In this document: positions 51,526 through 61,023 of the stretch, in pieces
Numbering within the stretch: the first letter of the stretch is position 1
Layout of the letters: each line of letters opens with the position of its first letter
From: Pseudomonas serbica
GTDB taxonomy: Bacteria > Pseudomonadota > Gammaproteobacteria > Pseudomonadales > Pseudomonadaceae
Direction of reading: 5' to 3'
NCBI RefSeq assembly: GCF_028823535.1
Contig: NZ_JAQIYM010000090.1
Span: 62,001 to 126,000, forward strand
Length of the DNA stretch: 64,000 nt
Notes under the pieces: generated by a model
The model's database searches: none
Told to the model about the DNA's origin: nothing
What the model saw: the letters and a program-made list of their open reading frames with translations, nothing else
Program-made: the position numbers and the translations under genes

Positions 51526-52101
51526 TCAAAGAATCCGCCCGACCATAACCTCATCACGCAGTTTCAAGCCGAGGCAATCCTCGGCCACCATCTTGAACAT
51601 GGGTAGCCACTGTCCAATGGGTGAGCGAGATGTCTTATCGTAGACAGCCTGCCGCACCCGCATGAGCAATAGAAAATGACTGAGCCACACCCCGTTAGTC
51701 AAATCCGTACTGCCTTTGATGATGAAAAATAACCAGCAGGGCGGTGCACGTAGGCCTGAGCGGCATTCACCGGTCAGCGCCTCCAAGAGCTTGGAGACCA
51801 CTACAACACGGCCTTTACGTCGTTTCATGGACTGCTCGAGAAAAATTCGGGCGAATTCGTTAATAGCTGTCAGTTGCGAGTCTTGACGCACTTCAGGATC
51901 CAGGATCGTTACATCAAGGTAGTCATCCGGGCAGATGATTTCGATTTTGGAGTCCTGATACACCGTGTCTTCAATAATTTGAGCAAACCTGTCCAGAGCC
52001 AGGGTTTTCATGTTAACCCAGGGTAGGGCTGATTCTCCCGAATGGAACTCGGTGAAGTCGACTTCAATACGCAATCCAACCACCATTTTCGTACTTGCCA
52101 T
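51526..52101 (-). CDS. Hypothetical protein, 191 aa
   Basis: Starts MASTKMVVGLRIEVDF. Alpha/beta protein without recognised motif; a hydrophobic stretch WLFFIIKG near the middle is too short for a membrane helix. Start chosen by GGGGAC; ATG 52143 is an alternative. Confidence 0.65.
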   Translation of the reverse strand: MASTKMVVGLRIEVDFTEFHSGESALPWVNMKTLALDRFAQIIEDTVYQDSKIEIICPDDYLDVTILDPEVRQDSQLTAINEFARIFLEQSMKRRKGRVVVVSKLLEALTGECRSGLRAPPCWLFFIIKGSTDLTNGVWLSHFLLLMRVRQAVYDKTSRSPIGQWLPMFKMVAEDCLGLKLRDEVMVGRIL

Positions 52102-52412
52102 GCAGAAGAGTCCCCGTGATCCATCATCCTGTGATGCGACCACTCAACGCTAGTTGAAGAAACCAGTCGGCGCAAAGGTGAGGGGCGGGCGTTCTGGCGG
52201 CAAACTCGGCAGGTGGGACGTGTCCGGCTAGGGTGAAAGGTGAGACATGGATTCTCTGCGATCCACCATGTCATCATGGTGGGCATCTGCTGGCCCAATC
52301 GTGGCGGAGATGGCGTCGTTGAAGGCCTGCTGGCGCGGCAAGAGTTTCGCTGAAACCCTTGTGCTTAAAGGGCTAAAGGAGAGTTTTAAGTTTGAAAAAC
52401 AAACATGAAGAA

Positions 52413-52441
52413 TTGACAAATTGACAACTCGCCGCCATAAT
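52413..52441 (+). promoter_or_regulatory. Promoter of the parE-parC operon
   Basis: TTGACA, 17-nt spacer, CATAAT, about 32 nt upstream of the parE start. A second TTGACA overlaps at 52421. Confidence 0.75.
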
Positions 52442-52472
52442 TCTGCCACTATCTGATTTGATGGAACGCCCA

Positions 52473-54374
52473 ATGACTTTACCGAACAGTTACAACGCTG
52501 ACGCCATCGAAGTGCTTTCCGGCCTCGATCCTGTCCGAAAGCGACCTGGCATGTACACCGATACCACGCGGCCAAACCATTTGGCCCAGGAAGTCATCGA
52601 CAACAGTGTCGACGAAGCCATGGCCGGCCATGCCAAGTCAATTCAGGTCATTCTCCATGCCGACAACTCGATGGAAGTCATCGACGACGGTCGTGGCATG
52701 CCGGTGGACATTCACCCGGAAGAAGGGGTGAGCGGTGTCGAGCTGATCCTGACCAAGTTGCACGCAGGTGGTAAGTTCAGCAACAAGAACTACGCGTTCT
52801 CCGGTGGCTTGCACGGTGTGGGTATTTCCGTGGTTAACGCCTTGTCCACGGATGTTCGGGTGCGGGTCAAGCGTGGCGGTAACGAATACCAGATGACCTT
52901 CAAGGATGGCTACAAAGCCACCGAGATGGCAATCACCGGTACCGTCGGCAAGAAAAACACCGGCACCAGCGTTCACTTCTGGCCAGATCCGAAGTATTTC
53001 GACTTCGCCAAGTTCTCCGTCAGCCGCCTCAAGCACGTGCTCAAGGCCAAAGCCGTTCTGTGCCCAGGCCTGGCGGTGTCGTTTGAGGACAAAAACACCG
53101 GTGAAGTCACCGAGTGGCACTACGAAGATGGCCTGCCAAGCTACCTGATGGAAGCCTGCGGCGACGAATGGCTAAAGATGCCGGAAGTGCCGTTCACCGG
53201 TTCCTTCTCAGGTACCAAAGAAGCGGTTGAGTGGGCGTTGCTGTGGCAACCCGAGGGCGGCGAGCTGATTCAAGAAAGCTACGTCAACCTGATCCCGACT
53301 GCGCAAGGTGGTACACACGTCAACGGCCTGCGCCAGGGCTTGCTCGATGCCGTGCGTGAGTTCTGCGAATTCCGCAACATCCTTCCGCGTGGCGTGAAAC
53401 TGACCCCGGAAGACGTCTGGGACAAGATTTCACACGTCGTCTCGTTGAAAATGCAGGACGCCCAGTTCTCGGGCCAGACCAAAGAGCGTCTGTCCTCGCG
53501 TAACGCGTCGTCATTCGTTTCCGGCGTGGTCAAGGATGCCTTCAGTCTGTGGCTCAACGGTAACCCTGAAAAGGGCCAGGCGCTGGCTGAAATGTTCATC
53601 GACAACGCCCGTCGCCGCCTCAAAACCAACAAAAGCGTAGAGCGCAAGCGAATCACCCAGGGCCCGGCGCTGCCCGGCAAGCTGGCCGACTGCTCCGGGC
53701 AGGACAGCATGCGTTCTGAACTGTTCCTGGTAGAGGGTGACTCTGCAGGCGGTTCCGCCAAGCAGGCCCGCGACAAGGAGTTCCAGGCCATCCTGCCGCT
53801 TCGCGGTAAGATCCTGAACACCTGGGAAGTCGACGGCGGGGAAGTGCTGGCCAGCCAGGAAGTGCACAACATCGCCGTGGCCATGGGTATTGACCCAGGT
53901 TCGGATAATCTCACTGAACTGCGCTATGGCAAGATCTGCATCCTCGCTGACGCCGACTCCGACGGTCTGCACATCGCCACCTTGCTCTGCGCCTTGTTCG
54001 TTCAGCATTTCCGTCCTCTGGTTGATGCCGGCCACGTTTACGTCGCTATGCCACCGCTGTACCGCATCGACCTGGGTAAGGAAGTGTTCTACGCCCTGGA
54101 CGAAGCCGAGCGCGATGGCGTGCTGGATCGCCTGGCGGCGACCAAGAAGCGTGGCACGCCTCAAGTGACCCGATTCAAGGGTCTGGGTGAGATGAACCCG
54201 CCGCAGCTGCGTGAGACCACCATGGATCCGAACACCCGCCGTCTGGTGCAGCTGACCCTGGAAGACTACGCCCAGACCAGCGAAATGATGGACATGCTCC
54301 TGTCGAAGAAACGCGCCGGCGACCGCAAGACCTGGCTCGAGACCAAAGGCAACTTGGCCGAGGTGTTGGCGTGA
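52473..54374 (+). CDS. parE: DNA topoisomerase IV subunit B
   Basis: ATPase subunit of topoisomerase IV, which unlinks replicated DNA. 633 aa, the ParE length, without the extra domain of gamma-proteobacterial GyrB. GHKL ATPase motifs: EVIDNSVDEA (about 37), DDGRGMPVD (about 66), GGLHGVGISVVNALS (about 106). The TOPRIM part has EGDSAGGSAKQARD (about 420) and DADSDGLHI (about 494). N-terminal YNADAIEVLSGLDPVRKRPG is the pseudomonad form. ATG 52473 chosen; ATG 52461 and TTG 52458 are in frame. Confidence 0.96.
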   Translation: MTLPNSYNADAIEVLSGLDPVRKRPGMYTDTTRPNHLAQEVIDNSVDEAMAGHAKSIQVILHADNSMEVIDDGRGMPVDIHPEEGVSGVELILTKLHAGGKFSNKNYAFSGGLHGVGISVVNALSTDVRVRVKRGGNEYQMTFKDGYKATEMAITGTVGKKNTGTSVHFWPDPKYFDFAKFSVSRLKHVLKAKAVLCPGLAVSFEDKNTGEVTEWHYEDGLPSYLMEACGDEWLKMPEVPFTGSFSGTKEAVEWALLWQPEGGELIQESYVNLIPTAQGGTHVNGLRQGLLDAVREFCEFRNILPRGVKLTPEDVWDKISHVVSLKMQDAQFSGQTKERLSSRNASSFVSGVVKDAFSLWLNGNPEKGQALAEMFIDNARRRLKTNKSVERKRITQGPALPGKLADCSGQDSMRSELFLVEGDSAGGSAKQARDKEFQAILPLRGKILNTWEVDGGEVLASQEVHNIAVAMGIDPGSDNLTELRYGKICILADADSDGLHIATLLCALFVQHFRPLVDAGHVYVAMPPLYRIDLGKEVFYALDEAERDGVLDRLAATKKRGTPQVTRFKGLGEMNPPQLRETTMDPNTRRLVQLTLEDYAQTSEMMDMLLSKKRAGDRKTWLETKGNLAEVLA

Positions 54375-54658
54375 GTGATATTCTGCCCACCGCCGAGCTG
54401 GCCTGGACTCAGGACTTACCTAAAGTCGATGGCTTTTACTGGGTGATGCTCCCATCGTCTGGCGCCACCGACCTTGAAAAAATCTGCGTCGAAGCTGATG
54501 GGCAGGTTTTTAGCTTCGAATTCGGTGAACCTGGCGGGACTTGGCGAAGTGAGCTGCACGAGTTCTGGTATTACGGCCCGATTCCAGTGCCAACCATTCC
54601 TGCTGAATTGATGGCAAGTCATCCAATGCTCAATTCCACAGGGAAGGGCATGTCATGA
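54371..54658 (+). CDS. Small protein inside parE-parC operon, 95 aa
   Basis: Starts at GTG overlapping the parE stop (GTGA) and ends overlapping the next start (ATGA). Contains LAWTQDLPKVDGFYWVML and FWYYGPIPVP. Paralogue of the following gene. Its tight coupling suggests a role connected to topoisomerase IV or simply conserved co-expression. Family not recognised. Confidence 0.8.
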   Translation: MSDILPTAELAWTQDLPKVDGFYWVMLPSSGATDLEKICVEADGQVFSFEFGEPGGTWRSELHEFWYYGPIPVPTIPAELMASHPMLNSTGKGMS

Positions 54659-54948
54659 CTCTGCCAATCGCATTAGCCGATCTCGTTTGGACAACAACGC
54701 TTCCCACCGTGTCCGGTGACTACTTTGTTGCCATTGGCTATGGGCAGTATGGTGCCATGCACGAATTGATCGATGTCACCGATGGGGTCGTATCCAGCCT
54801 TGACAGTGATTACGACAGGTTTGTTTACGAGGAAGGCGCCGGATACCAATTTTTCGGGCCCTTGGAAATTCCAGAGCCACCTGTATTGACTGAGCCAGAA
54901 GAATCCCTGGCTGACCACCCTATTGATGGAGAAGCTTCCAATGTCTGA
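54655..54948 (+). CDS. Small protein inside parE-parC operon, 97 aa
   Basis: Paralogue of 54371-54658: LVWTTTLPTVSGDYFVAI and YQFFGPLEIPEP align with the neighbour. It overlaps parC by 8 nt. Both are acidic. Possibly a modulator of the enzyme; inference from position only. Confidence 0.8.
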   Translation: MTLPIALADLVWTTTLPTVSGDYFVAIGYGQYGAMHELIDVTDGVVSSLDSDYDRFVYEEGAGYQFFGPLEIPEPPVLTEPEESLADHPIDGEASNV

Positions 54949-57211
54949 AGCCATAGACCAGAGCCTGGACGGCGTAGAAAAGCGCTCGATGCACGCCTTC
55001 ACCGAGCAGGCCTACCTCAACTACTCGATGTACGTGATCCTGGATCGTGCATTGCCGCACATCGGTGACGGCCTGAAGCCGGTGCAGCGCCGCATTGTCT
55101 ACGCGATGAATCAACTGGGCCTGGACGCTGATTCCAAGCACAAGAAGTCGGCGCGTACGGTCGGTGACGTTCTCGGTAAGTACCATCCCCACGGCGACTC
55201 AGCCTGCTACGAAGCGATGGTGCTGATGGCTCAGCCGTTCAGCTATCGCTACACGCTGGTCGATGGCCAGGGTAACTGGGGTGCGCCGGATGATCCCAAG
55301 TCCTTCGCCGCCATGCGATACACCGAAGCTCGCTTGTCGCGCTACGCTGAGTCCCTGCTTTCCGAGATCGACCAGGGTACGGTCGATTGGCAGCCGAACT
55401 TCGACGGCACGTTGGATGAGCCCTCCACGCTGCCTGCCCGACTGCCGAACATCCTGCTCAATGGCACCACGGGCATTGCCGTGGGCATGGCCACCGACGT
55501 ACCGCCGCACAACCTGCGGGAAGTCGCCAGCGCCTGCGTTCGCTTGCTCGACGAGCCACAGGCCAGTCTCGAGCAGCTGATGGAACACATCCAGGGCCCG
55601 GACTATCCGACTGAAGCTGAAATCATCACGCCGAAATCCGAGCTGATGAAGATGTACGCTTCGGGCAAGGGTTCGTTGCGGATGCGGGCGGTGTACACCG
55701 TTGAAGACGGAGACATCGTCATCACCTCGCTGCCGCACCAGATCTCCGGTGCCAAGGTGCTGGAACAGATCGCGGCCATGATGCAGGCCAAGCCTTCCAA
55801 GGCACCACAAATTGCCGATCTGCGCGATGAGTCCGACCACGAAAACCCGTGCCGGATCGTTATCATCCCGGTCGCCCGTAAAAAGTTCGACCATGACGCA
55901 CTGATGAGTCACCTGTTCGCGACCACGGAGCTGGAATCGAGCTACCGGGTGAACATGAACGTCATCGGCCTGGACGGCAGTCCACAGGTCAAAAACCTGC
56001 ACAACATGCTTTCTGAGTGGCTGCACTACCGGATCGACACCGTTCGCCGGCGCTTGCAGTTCCGTCTCGACAAGGTCAACAAGCGCCTGCACTTGCTGGA
56101 AGGCTTGCTGATCGCGTTTCTGAACATGGATCGGGTGATTCACATCATCCGCACCGAGGAAAGCCCAAAACAAGCGCTGATCGACGAATTCAAGCTGACC
56201 GACGTCCAGGCTGACTACATCCTGGAAACCCGACTGCGCCAGCTCGCTCGCCTGGAAGAGATGAAAATTCGCGGTGAGCAGGATGAACTGCTGATCGAGC
56301 GGGCCGACTTGACCGACAAGCTGGGCAACGAGTCGAAACTGCGTGGTCTTGTGCGTGGCGAACTCATCGCCGACGCCGAAACCTACGGTGATGACCGTCG
56401 CTCGCCACTGGTGGAGCGGGGCGAAGCCAAGGCCATGTCGGAAACTGAGTTGTTGCCGTCTGAACCGGTCACGGTGGTGCTGTCCGACAAGGGCTGGGTA
56501 CGCTGCGCCAAGGGTCACGACATCGATGGCACCGCTCTGTCGTACAAGGCCGGTGACATGTTCAAGTGTGCCGCCAATGGCCGCTCCAACCAGTCGGCTG
56601 TGTTCATGGACACCACGGGTCGTAGCTACTCGCTCCTGACCCATCTGTTGCCTTCGGCACGGGGCCAGGGCGAACCGCTCACCGGTAAGCTGAGCATGCC
56701 GCCAGCAGCGTCCTGCGAATGGGTGATGATGCCGGATGACAACGCCCTTTACGTGATTTCTTCGGACGCTGGTTATGGCTTCGTGGTCAAAGGCGAAGAC
56801 CTTCAGGCCAAGAACAAGAGCGGTAAGGCGCTCCTGTCGCTGCCAGAAGGTGCCAAATCCTCAATCCCGGTGCTGATCAGCAACCCAGAAACCGACCTGA
56901 TCTCGGCGGTGACCAATGAAGGTCGCCTGCTGACGTTCCCGGTGTCTGAGCTGCCGCAGCTGGGCAAAGGCAAAGGTAACAAGATCATCAGCATTTCCTC
57001 CGAGCGTGCAGAAAGGCGGGAGGAGCTGATGATTCAGCTAATCGTGCACACCGCCGATGAGGATCTGGTGGTGACTGCCGGCAAGCAAAGCATGACCATC
57101 AAGGCGAGCGATCAGGAGACCTATCGTGGCGTTCGTGGCAAGCGGGGTAGCAAGCTTCCACAGGGTTACCAGAAGGTCGATGCCATTGCGGTTAAGAAAG
57201 TGACGGTGTAA
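54941..57211 (+). CDS. parC: DNA topoisomerase IV subunit A
   Basis: DNA-cutting subunit. 756 aa, normal ParC length. The breakage-reunion domain has LPHIGDGLKPVQRRIVYAM (about 32), GDVLGKYHPHGDSACYEAM (quinolone-region, about 70, Ser present) and AAMRYTEARLSRYAE with the catalytic Tyr (about 122). The C-terminal part (about 490-750) is the beta-pinwheel DNA-wrapping domain. ATG 54941 with GGAGAAG upstream. Confidence 0.96.
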   Translation: MSEAIDQSLDGVEKRSMHAFTEQAYLNYSMYVILDRALPHIGDGLKPVQRRIVYAMNQLGLDADSKHKKSARTVGDVLGKYHPHGDSACYEAMVLMAQPFSYRYTLVDGQGNWGAPDDPKSFAAMRYTEARLSRYAESLLSEIDQGTVDWQPNFDGTLDEPSTLPARLPNILLNGTTGIAVGMATDVPPHNLREVASACVRLLDEPQASLEQLMEHIQGPDYPTEAEIITPKSELMKMYASGKGSLRMRAVYTVEDGDIVITSLPHQISGAKVLEQIAAMMQAKPSKAPQIADLRDESDHENPCRIVIIPVARKKFDHDALMSHLFATTELESSYRVNMNVIGLDGSPQVKNLHNMLSEWLHYRIDTVRRRLQFRLDKVNKRLHLLEGLLIAFLNMDRVIHIIRTEESPKQALIDEFKLTDVQADYILETRLRQLARLEEMKIRGEQDELLIERADLTDKLGNESKLRGLVRGELIADAETYGDDRRSPLVERGEAKAMSETELLPSEPVTVVLSDKGWVRCAKGHDIDGTALSYKAGDMFKCAANGRSNQSAVFMDTTGRSYSLLTHLLPSARGQGEPLTGKLSMPPAASCEWVMMPDDNALYVISSDAGYGFVVKGEDLQAKNKSGKALLSLPEGAKSSIPVLISNPETDLISAVTNEGRLLTFPVSELPQLGKGKGNKIISISSERAERREELMIQLIVHTADEDLVVTAGKQSMTIKASDQETYRGVRGKRGSKLPQGYQKVDAIAVKKVTV

Positions 57212-57276
57212 GCGTTGCCGACGCGGCGCCCCTTATCAGTAGGGGTGCCGCTTCACTCATGCCGAGGAGGATCTCC

Positions 57277-57843
57277 GTGTTTATTCATATCGTTCCCAGG
57301 ATCCATGCAACAGAGCGCTGCGCGTTAGTGGATCTGACGATCAAGGAGTTCGACCTGACGCTCACCGCCGAGCACGACCTGTCGCTGTGTCATCCTTACA
57401 GAAACGGTCGGTATCTGGTGGCTTGCCGGCAAGGTGTAAAATGGGGTGCTGAAGGCATTCTGCTGAATACACCAGCTTTTCACCCCGAGTTCACCGTAAT
57501 CACTCGTTGGGCCGTGGCAGACAGGCACATCGCCGTTCACAGCGTTCGCTATTACGTTCCTGCAGATTACGATCCCAGCCAGGACATGCTGAGTTCTTGC
57601 GAACCGAGGATGTTAGACAAACCGCTGGTGCCCAATCCCAAGCATCGAAACAGGACTGTCGAGATCCAAGACCTGGCCCTGGACACAGTAGATGCGCTAG
57701 GTTATCTCATTGAGCGTAATGAAATCGCGACGCTTCAACGCCATCCGCGTCATCTGTACAGTTGCTGCCCCTCCATGTACAAGCTACCGCAGGTCAAAGA
57801 CTGCTTTGATCTCTGCTCCGCTCAACCATACGTCGCGAGTTGA
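57277..57843 (+). CDS. Hypothetical protein, 188 aa
   Basis: GAGGAGGATC precedes GTG 57277 by 6-8 nt, so that start is preferred to ATG 57259. Cys/His-rich C-terminus (SSCEP, YSCCPS, FDLCSAQ). No family recognised. Follows parC by 65 nt on the same strand. Confidence 0.68.
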   Translation: MFIHIVPRIHATERCALVDLTIKEFDLTLTAEHDLSLCHPYRNGRYLVACRQGVKWGAEGILLNTPAFHPEFTVITRWAVADRHIAVHSVRYYVPADYDPSQDMLSSCEPRMLDKPLVPNPKHRNRTVEIQDLALDTVDALGYLIERNEIATLQRHPRHLYSCCPSMYKLPQVKDCFDLCSAQPYVAS

Positions 57844-57901
57844 AAAGGAGAGACTCATCGACGCTGACTTCCGATGACTGCTCACATTCCATTATTTGAA
57901 A

Positions 57902-58435
57902 TTATTCAACCGCGTCATTTGCCAGAAATTCCATTCGTAACCGTTGTCCCTCCGCAAGCAGATCAAGGAGCTTATGCGCCATGGCATCCGGTGGTGTGAT
58001 CGGCGCGTTATAGGCGGCGACAGCGGCCCTAACGAGTATCTCAGGCACGAGCTGTCCGTTGTGGCTGTTGAAGTCGAGCCGCATCTCTGCACCCTTTGGC
58101 CAACCTGAAACATATATCCGAATGAGCTGGATGTACTCGGGATAAACGCAACCAAAATGTAAGTGGCCGGCATCCATAGAGCCGTAATAGCGCAAGCCAT
58201 GTGCGTTAGCAATCTGCAATAGCTGATGCGCCAGCTCCTTGTCGCTATCCCGGATCTCCGTCCGATATTTTGGACTCACCATTTCAAGGTGCTTGAACTG
58301 GTTGTAGAGCTTCTTTTGATCTTCAATCAGGAAGTGCAGAGCTACAGAGTCAAAATGGCTCGACAGGCCGAATTTCAGGGCCCAACGCTTCAACCTTGAA
58401 CGTTTCTCACGGTGAATCAACACAGAATCATTCAC
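57902..58435 (-). CDS. Hypothetical protein, 177 aa
   Basis: Soluble alpha/beta protein with a basic N-terminus (HREKRSRLKRW). Overlaps the upstream membrane-protein gene by 8 nt, so translated together. Not recognised. Confidence 0.7.
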   Translation of the reverse strand: MNDSVLIHREKRSRLKRWALKFGLSSHFDSVALHFLIEDQKKLYNQFKHLEMVSPKYRTEIRDSDKELAHQLLQIANAHGLRYYGSMDAGHLHFGCVYPEYIQLIRIYVSGWPKGAEMRLDFNSHNGQLVPEILVRAAVAAYNAPITPPDAMAHKLLDLLAEGQRLRMEFLANDAVE

Positions 58436-58751
58436 GCTCTACACCCTGCACATGGCTGGTATTGGTCGGATTGCATTGATCTACGGTGGCTTGAAGTTGT
58501 TTTGGTTTTGGTTTGAACAGCCAGGACAGCGGCGCTGGCACCTCGCCTTGTTCTCCGTTCGCCTTGTAATCATTAACTTGACTAATCATCGTGGAGCAAA
58601 TGACCACAATCGCAATGCCAGAAAGAGCAACGCAGGCCAGCAGGGCCTTTGTGATGATTGTCATGGGACGACTATGGTACGCCTTTAACCTGCGGTGGCG
58701 CAGAACCAAATACATCTCATCTTCGTCAAGCTCGCCGAGTTGCTCGTTCAT
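58428..58751 (-). CDS. Single-helix membrane protein, 107 aa
   Basis: Acidic N-terminus (GELDEDEMY), membrane helix at about 32-54, then a soluble tail. CAGGATC lies before ATG. First gene of a two-gene unit with 57902-58435. Confidence 0.72.
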   Translation of the reverse strand: MNEQLGELDEDEMYLVLRHRRLKAYHSRPMTIITKALLACVALSGIAIVVICSTMISQVNDYKANGEQGEVPAPLSWLFKPKPKQLQATVDQCNPTNTSHVQGVERE

Positions 58752-58919
58752 TTTTTGATCCTGAAAAGTGAAAGATTTTTGGCAGCGAAACCTTTTCGGT
58801 CTTGTCTAGTTTGGCTTGTGGCAATTTATCAGAATAGTTTTTGGGCAACCACTGAATTGGCTTTAGCCAAGGCGTACTCGCTATGATGTCCCACAGGGTT
58901 GCACAGATTGAGGCATAGA

Positions 58920-59252
58920 ATGAAAACGTTCCCTAAGTGGTTTGAGAAGAATTACGGTACGCCGGCGCCGGCAGAGTTGCTGGTGCATTTCTCTGAAAAC
59001 CCCAATGGTGTACAAGCAGAGCAGGGCGTGTTGTTCACCGCCAAGGACATGGTGGAGTACACCGAGGAGCGAGACCTCCAAGAGAAGGGCGTGTTATGGC
59101 TGGGGACTGGCCTCTGTCTGACTGTGTTCCTGCTTAGAGCCAAGGATGGAAAGGTCTTTTTGGTTGATAAGGCGGATTTTCAGTCGGTGGACGCGAGCTT
59201 CAAATCGCTCGACACGTGCAAGCAGCTGCTGGCGCTGGAAAACCCTGAATAG
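58920..59252 (+). CDS. Hypothetical protein, 110 aa
   Basis: GAGG 6 nt before ATG. Compact alpha/beta protein with no membrane segment other than a short GTGLCLTVFLL strand. Not recognised. Confidence 0.7.
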   Translation: MKTFPKWFEKNYGTPAPAELLVHFSENPNGVQAEQGVLFTAKDMVEYTEERDLQEKGVLWLGTGLCLTVFLLRAKDGKVFLVDKADFQSVDASFKSLDTCKQLLALENPE

Positions 59253-59345
59253 GGTGTGACCAGCCCCCTGGCGAACAGTGAACAGAGATACTCTGAGGCG
59301 TGGGGGCTGGCGCTCCGATTATGGATCAAGTGAATCATTAGGCCA

Positions 59346-60152
59346 TCAAGATGGGCCGTTAAAGCTCTCGGAAGCATCCTTTTCTTGCTTTGGCTCCGGG
59401 CGTGCTAGAAATTGCTGCAGCTCAGGTAAATCCACCACACGGCACTGCTGCCAGGTTGTGGTCTCTACCCTGTACTGTTTTTCACCGATGTTGAGATGCA
59501 TAACTACCGCTTTTTTGGAGGTGTGCGAGACCATCTCCAGTTCCTGAAGATCGTCAGGCATTGGAATGCGCTCATCAGAGATCTCGTCAAGCTCCTCGCT
59601 GTAAATCAATCCACCGGCCCATAACCAGCGTTCTGGACGATGGGTCTCGGCAGGATGGAACTCGGCGACTGTCCAGGTACCTTCTACCTTGACGCGGTAT
59701 AAACCTTTCTCGCGTTCCTTTTTCTCTACTGACTCAGGGCTGCGCAGATAGCTCTCAGTCGCTGGGTCTTCCAGCCGGCCATCCCCCGTGTGGACGATGA
59801 CAGGAATCGTAGCCTCGGTACCATCGGGATGCGTGATGTGAAGGGTTGTTTCTATGAGAGGATTGTTGTAACCGAAGCGCTTGGCCTCAGACTGAGCCTT
59901 CAGCAAATCGGCGTGGGTCACTTCACTGAACATGGGGTGACGGCCATGTTTAACATAGTCGGCAACGCTCATGGCCTTGGCTGCTTTTGCAGCATCTGGA
60001 TCTTGTGTGCAAATAACCCAATTTACGCCGTCCGTGTGTTGCTTAAAGACGTCAACGCCGATGCTGGTTGGGAAGCCTGGCATCGCGTAGTCAGTAACGA
60101 CAATTCTTGCTCTTTCACCGTTTTGTTTAGCGATGATTTTCGTATAAGACAT
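59346..60152 (-). CDS. Hypothetical protein, 268 aa
   Basis: Soluble, mixed composition. GGGAG lies before ATG. The N-terminal half contains CTQDPDAAKAAKAMSVADYV. No catalytic signature seen; the C-terminus is acidic and Lys/Glu-rich. Confidence 0.7.
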   Translation of the reverse strand: MSYTKIIAKQNGERARIVVTDYAMPGFPTSIGVDVFKQHTDGVNWVICTQDPDAAKAAKAMSVADYVKHGRHPMFSEVTHADLLKAQSEAKRFGYNNPLIETTLHITHPDGTEATIPVIVHTGDGRLEDPATESYLRSPESVEKKEREKGLYRVKVEGTWTVAEFHPAETHRPERWLWAGGLIYSEELDEISDERIPMPDDLQELEMVSHTSKKAVVMHLNIGEKQYRVETTTWQQCRVVDLPELQQFLARPEPKQEKDASESFNGPS

Positions 60153-60276
60153 GCTTAGCTCCCGAGCTTCAATTCACACAGCAGTATTGTCACTATACCA
60201 GGTGCCAGAACCGGAAAAGAATGGCTTGGGCGACTGTAGTCAGCAGTATGGGCATGGCCTGCTGAAGGCATGCAAA

Positions 60277-60310
60277 GAGAGAAATCGTCACCTCCTCGAA
60301 GAGGACTAGG
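60277..60310 (+). repeat. Dispersed hairpin repeat, copy 5
   Basis: GAGAGAAATCGTCAC then TCCTC-GAA-GAGGA, with compensating changes in the stem relative to other copies. It lies 131 nt upstream of the gene at 60442. Confidence 0.5.
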
Positions 60311-60441
60311 TTGCTTACCGGTATCTGATCCAGCTACTGACTGGCGTCGATGACGCCTGGGGGTCGCTTGTGTGGCTCACCAGGCCCCGTATAAAGTAAA
60401 AAAACACTCAGTGCTTAAAGAAGTCTTCCGACGGAGCAGAA

Positions 60442-61023
60442 ATGAGATTTTTAATTAAAAGCCACGACGAGTACGGCCCCCATTTTGGTGTTTTATTTGA
60501 CGTTCTCCCAAAGGTATATGGGGACGAGAATATTTATGGGGATATTCTGAAATTTGACGTAATGAGAAGTGCTAGTGAGCTCAGTCATCGGAAGGATACC
60601 GATGGCTGGAGGCCGTACCTGAGCGATAGTACCGATCCAACAAAGCGCCGAGCCCTGGTTATACCAATTGACTCGACGCTTCAGGATGAAGCTGAATACG
60701 AAGCGTGGAGGGATTTTGCGCTAGAAGCCCTTAATCACGGAACGGTCGACGGCAAAAGCTTGGCCGCCGATGTTGACCTTATCGTTTTAGCCAGGGAACC
60801 CGAGCAGCCGGAAATTTTCAGTGATCGCAATCCAGATACTTCCCGGTTGGTTGACTACTCGCATTTAGCGCCTTACAAGGGTAGGGACAGCTCGCTACAG
60901 ATACTCACCGATGCGCTGACTTCTGGATTTTCATCAACGCCTAAGAGCAAAAGCATCGGTGCCGAAGCGGTAGCAGTGCGAAAACCAAAAAGCGTGGATG
61001 CCGACGATGATTTTCAACCCTGA
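60442..61023 (+). CDS. Hypothetical protein, 193 aa
   Basis: Soluble, acidic C-terminus (DADDDFQP). GGAGCAG lies before ATG. Overlaps the convergent HNH gene by 10 nt at the stop ends. Not recognised. Confidence 0.72.
   Translation: MRFLIKSHDEYGPHFGVLFDVLPKVYGDENIYGDILKFDVMRSASELSHRKDTDGWRPYLSDSTDPTKRRALVIPIDSTLQDEAEYEAWRDFALEALNHGTVDGKSLAADVDLIVLAREPEQPEIFSDRNPDTSRLVDYSHLAPYKGRDSSLQILTDALTSGFSSTPKSKSIGAEAVAVRKPKSVDADDDFQP

Noticed and set aside
55199..56644. 481-aa minus-strand open frame
   Set aside because: Complete antisense shadow of parC, typical of high-GC codon usage.
52473..57211. gyrB/gyrA identity for the topoisomerase genes
   Set aside because: Subunit lengths (633 and 756 aa), absence of the GyrB insertion and the ParC-type C-terminal region fit topoisomerase IV.
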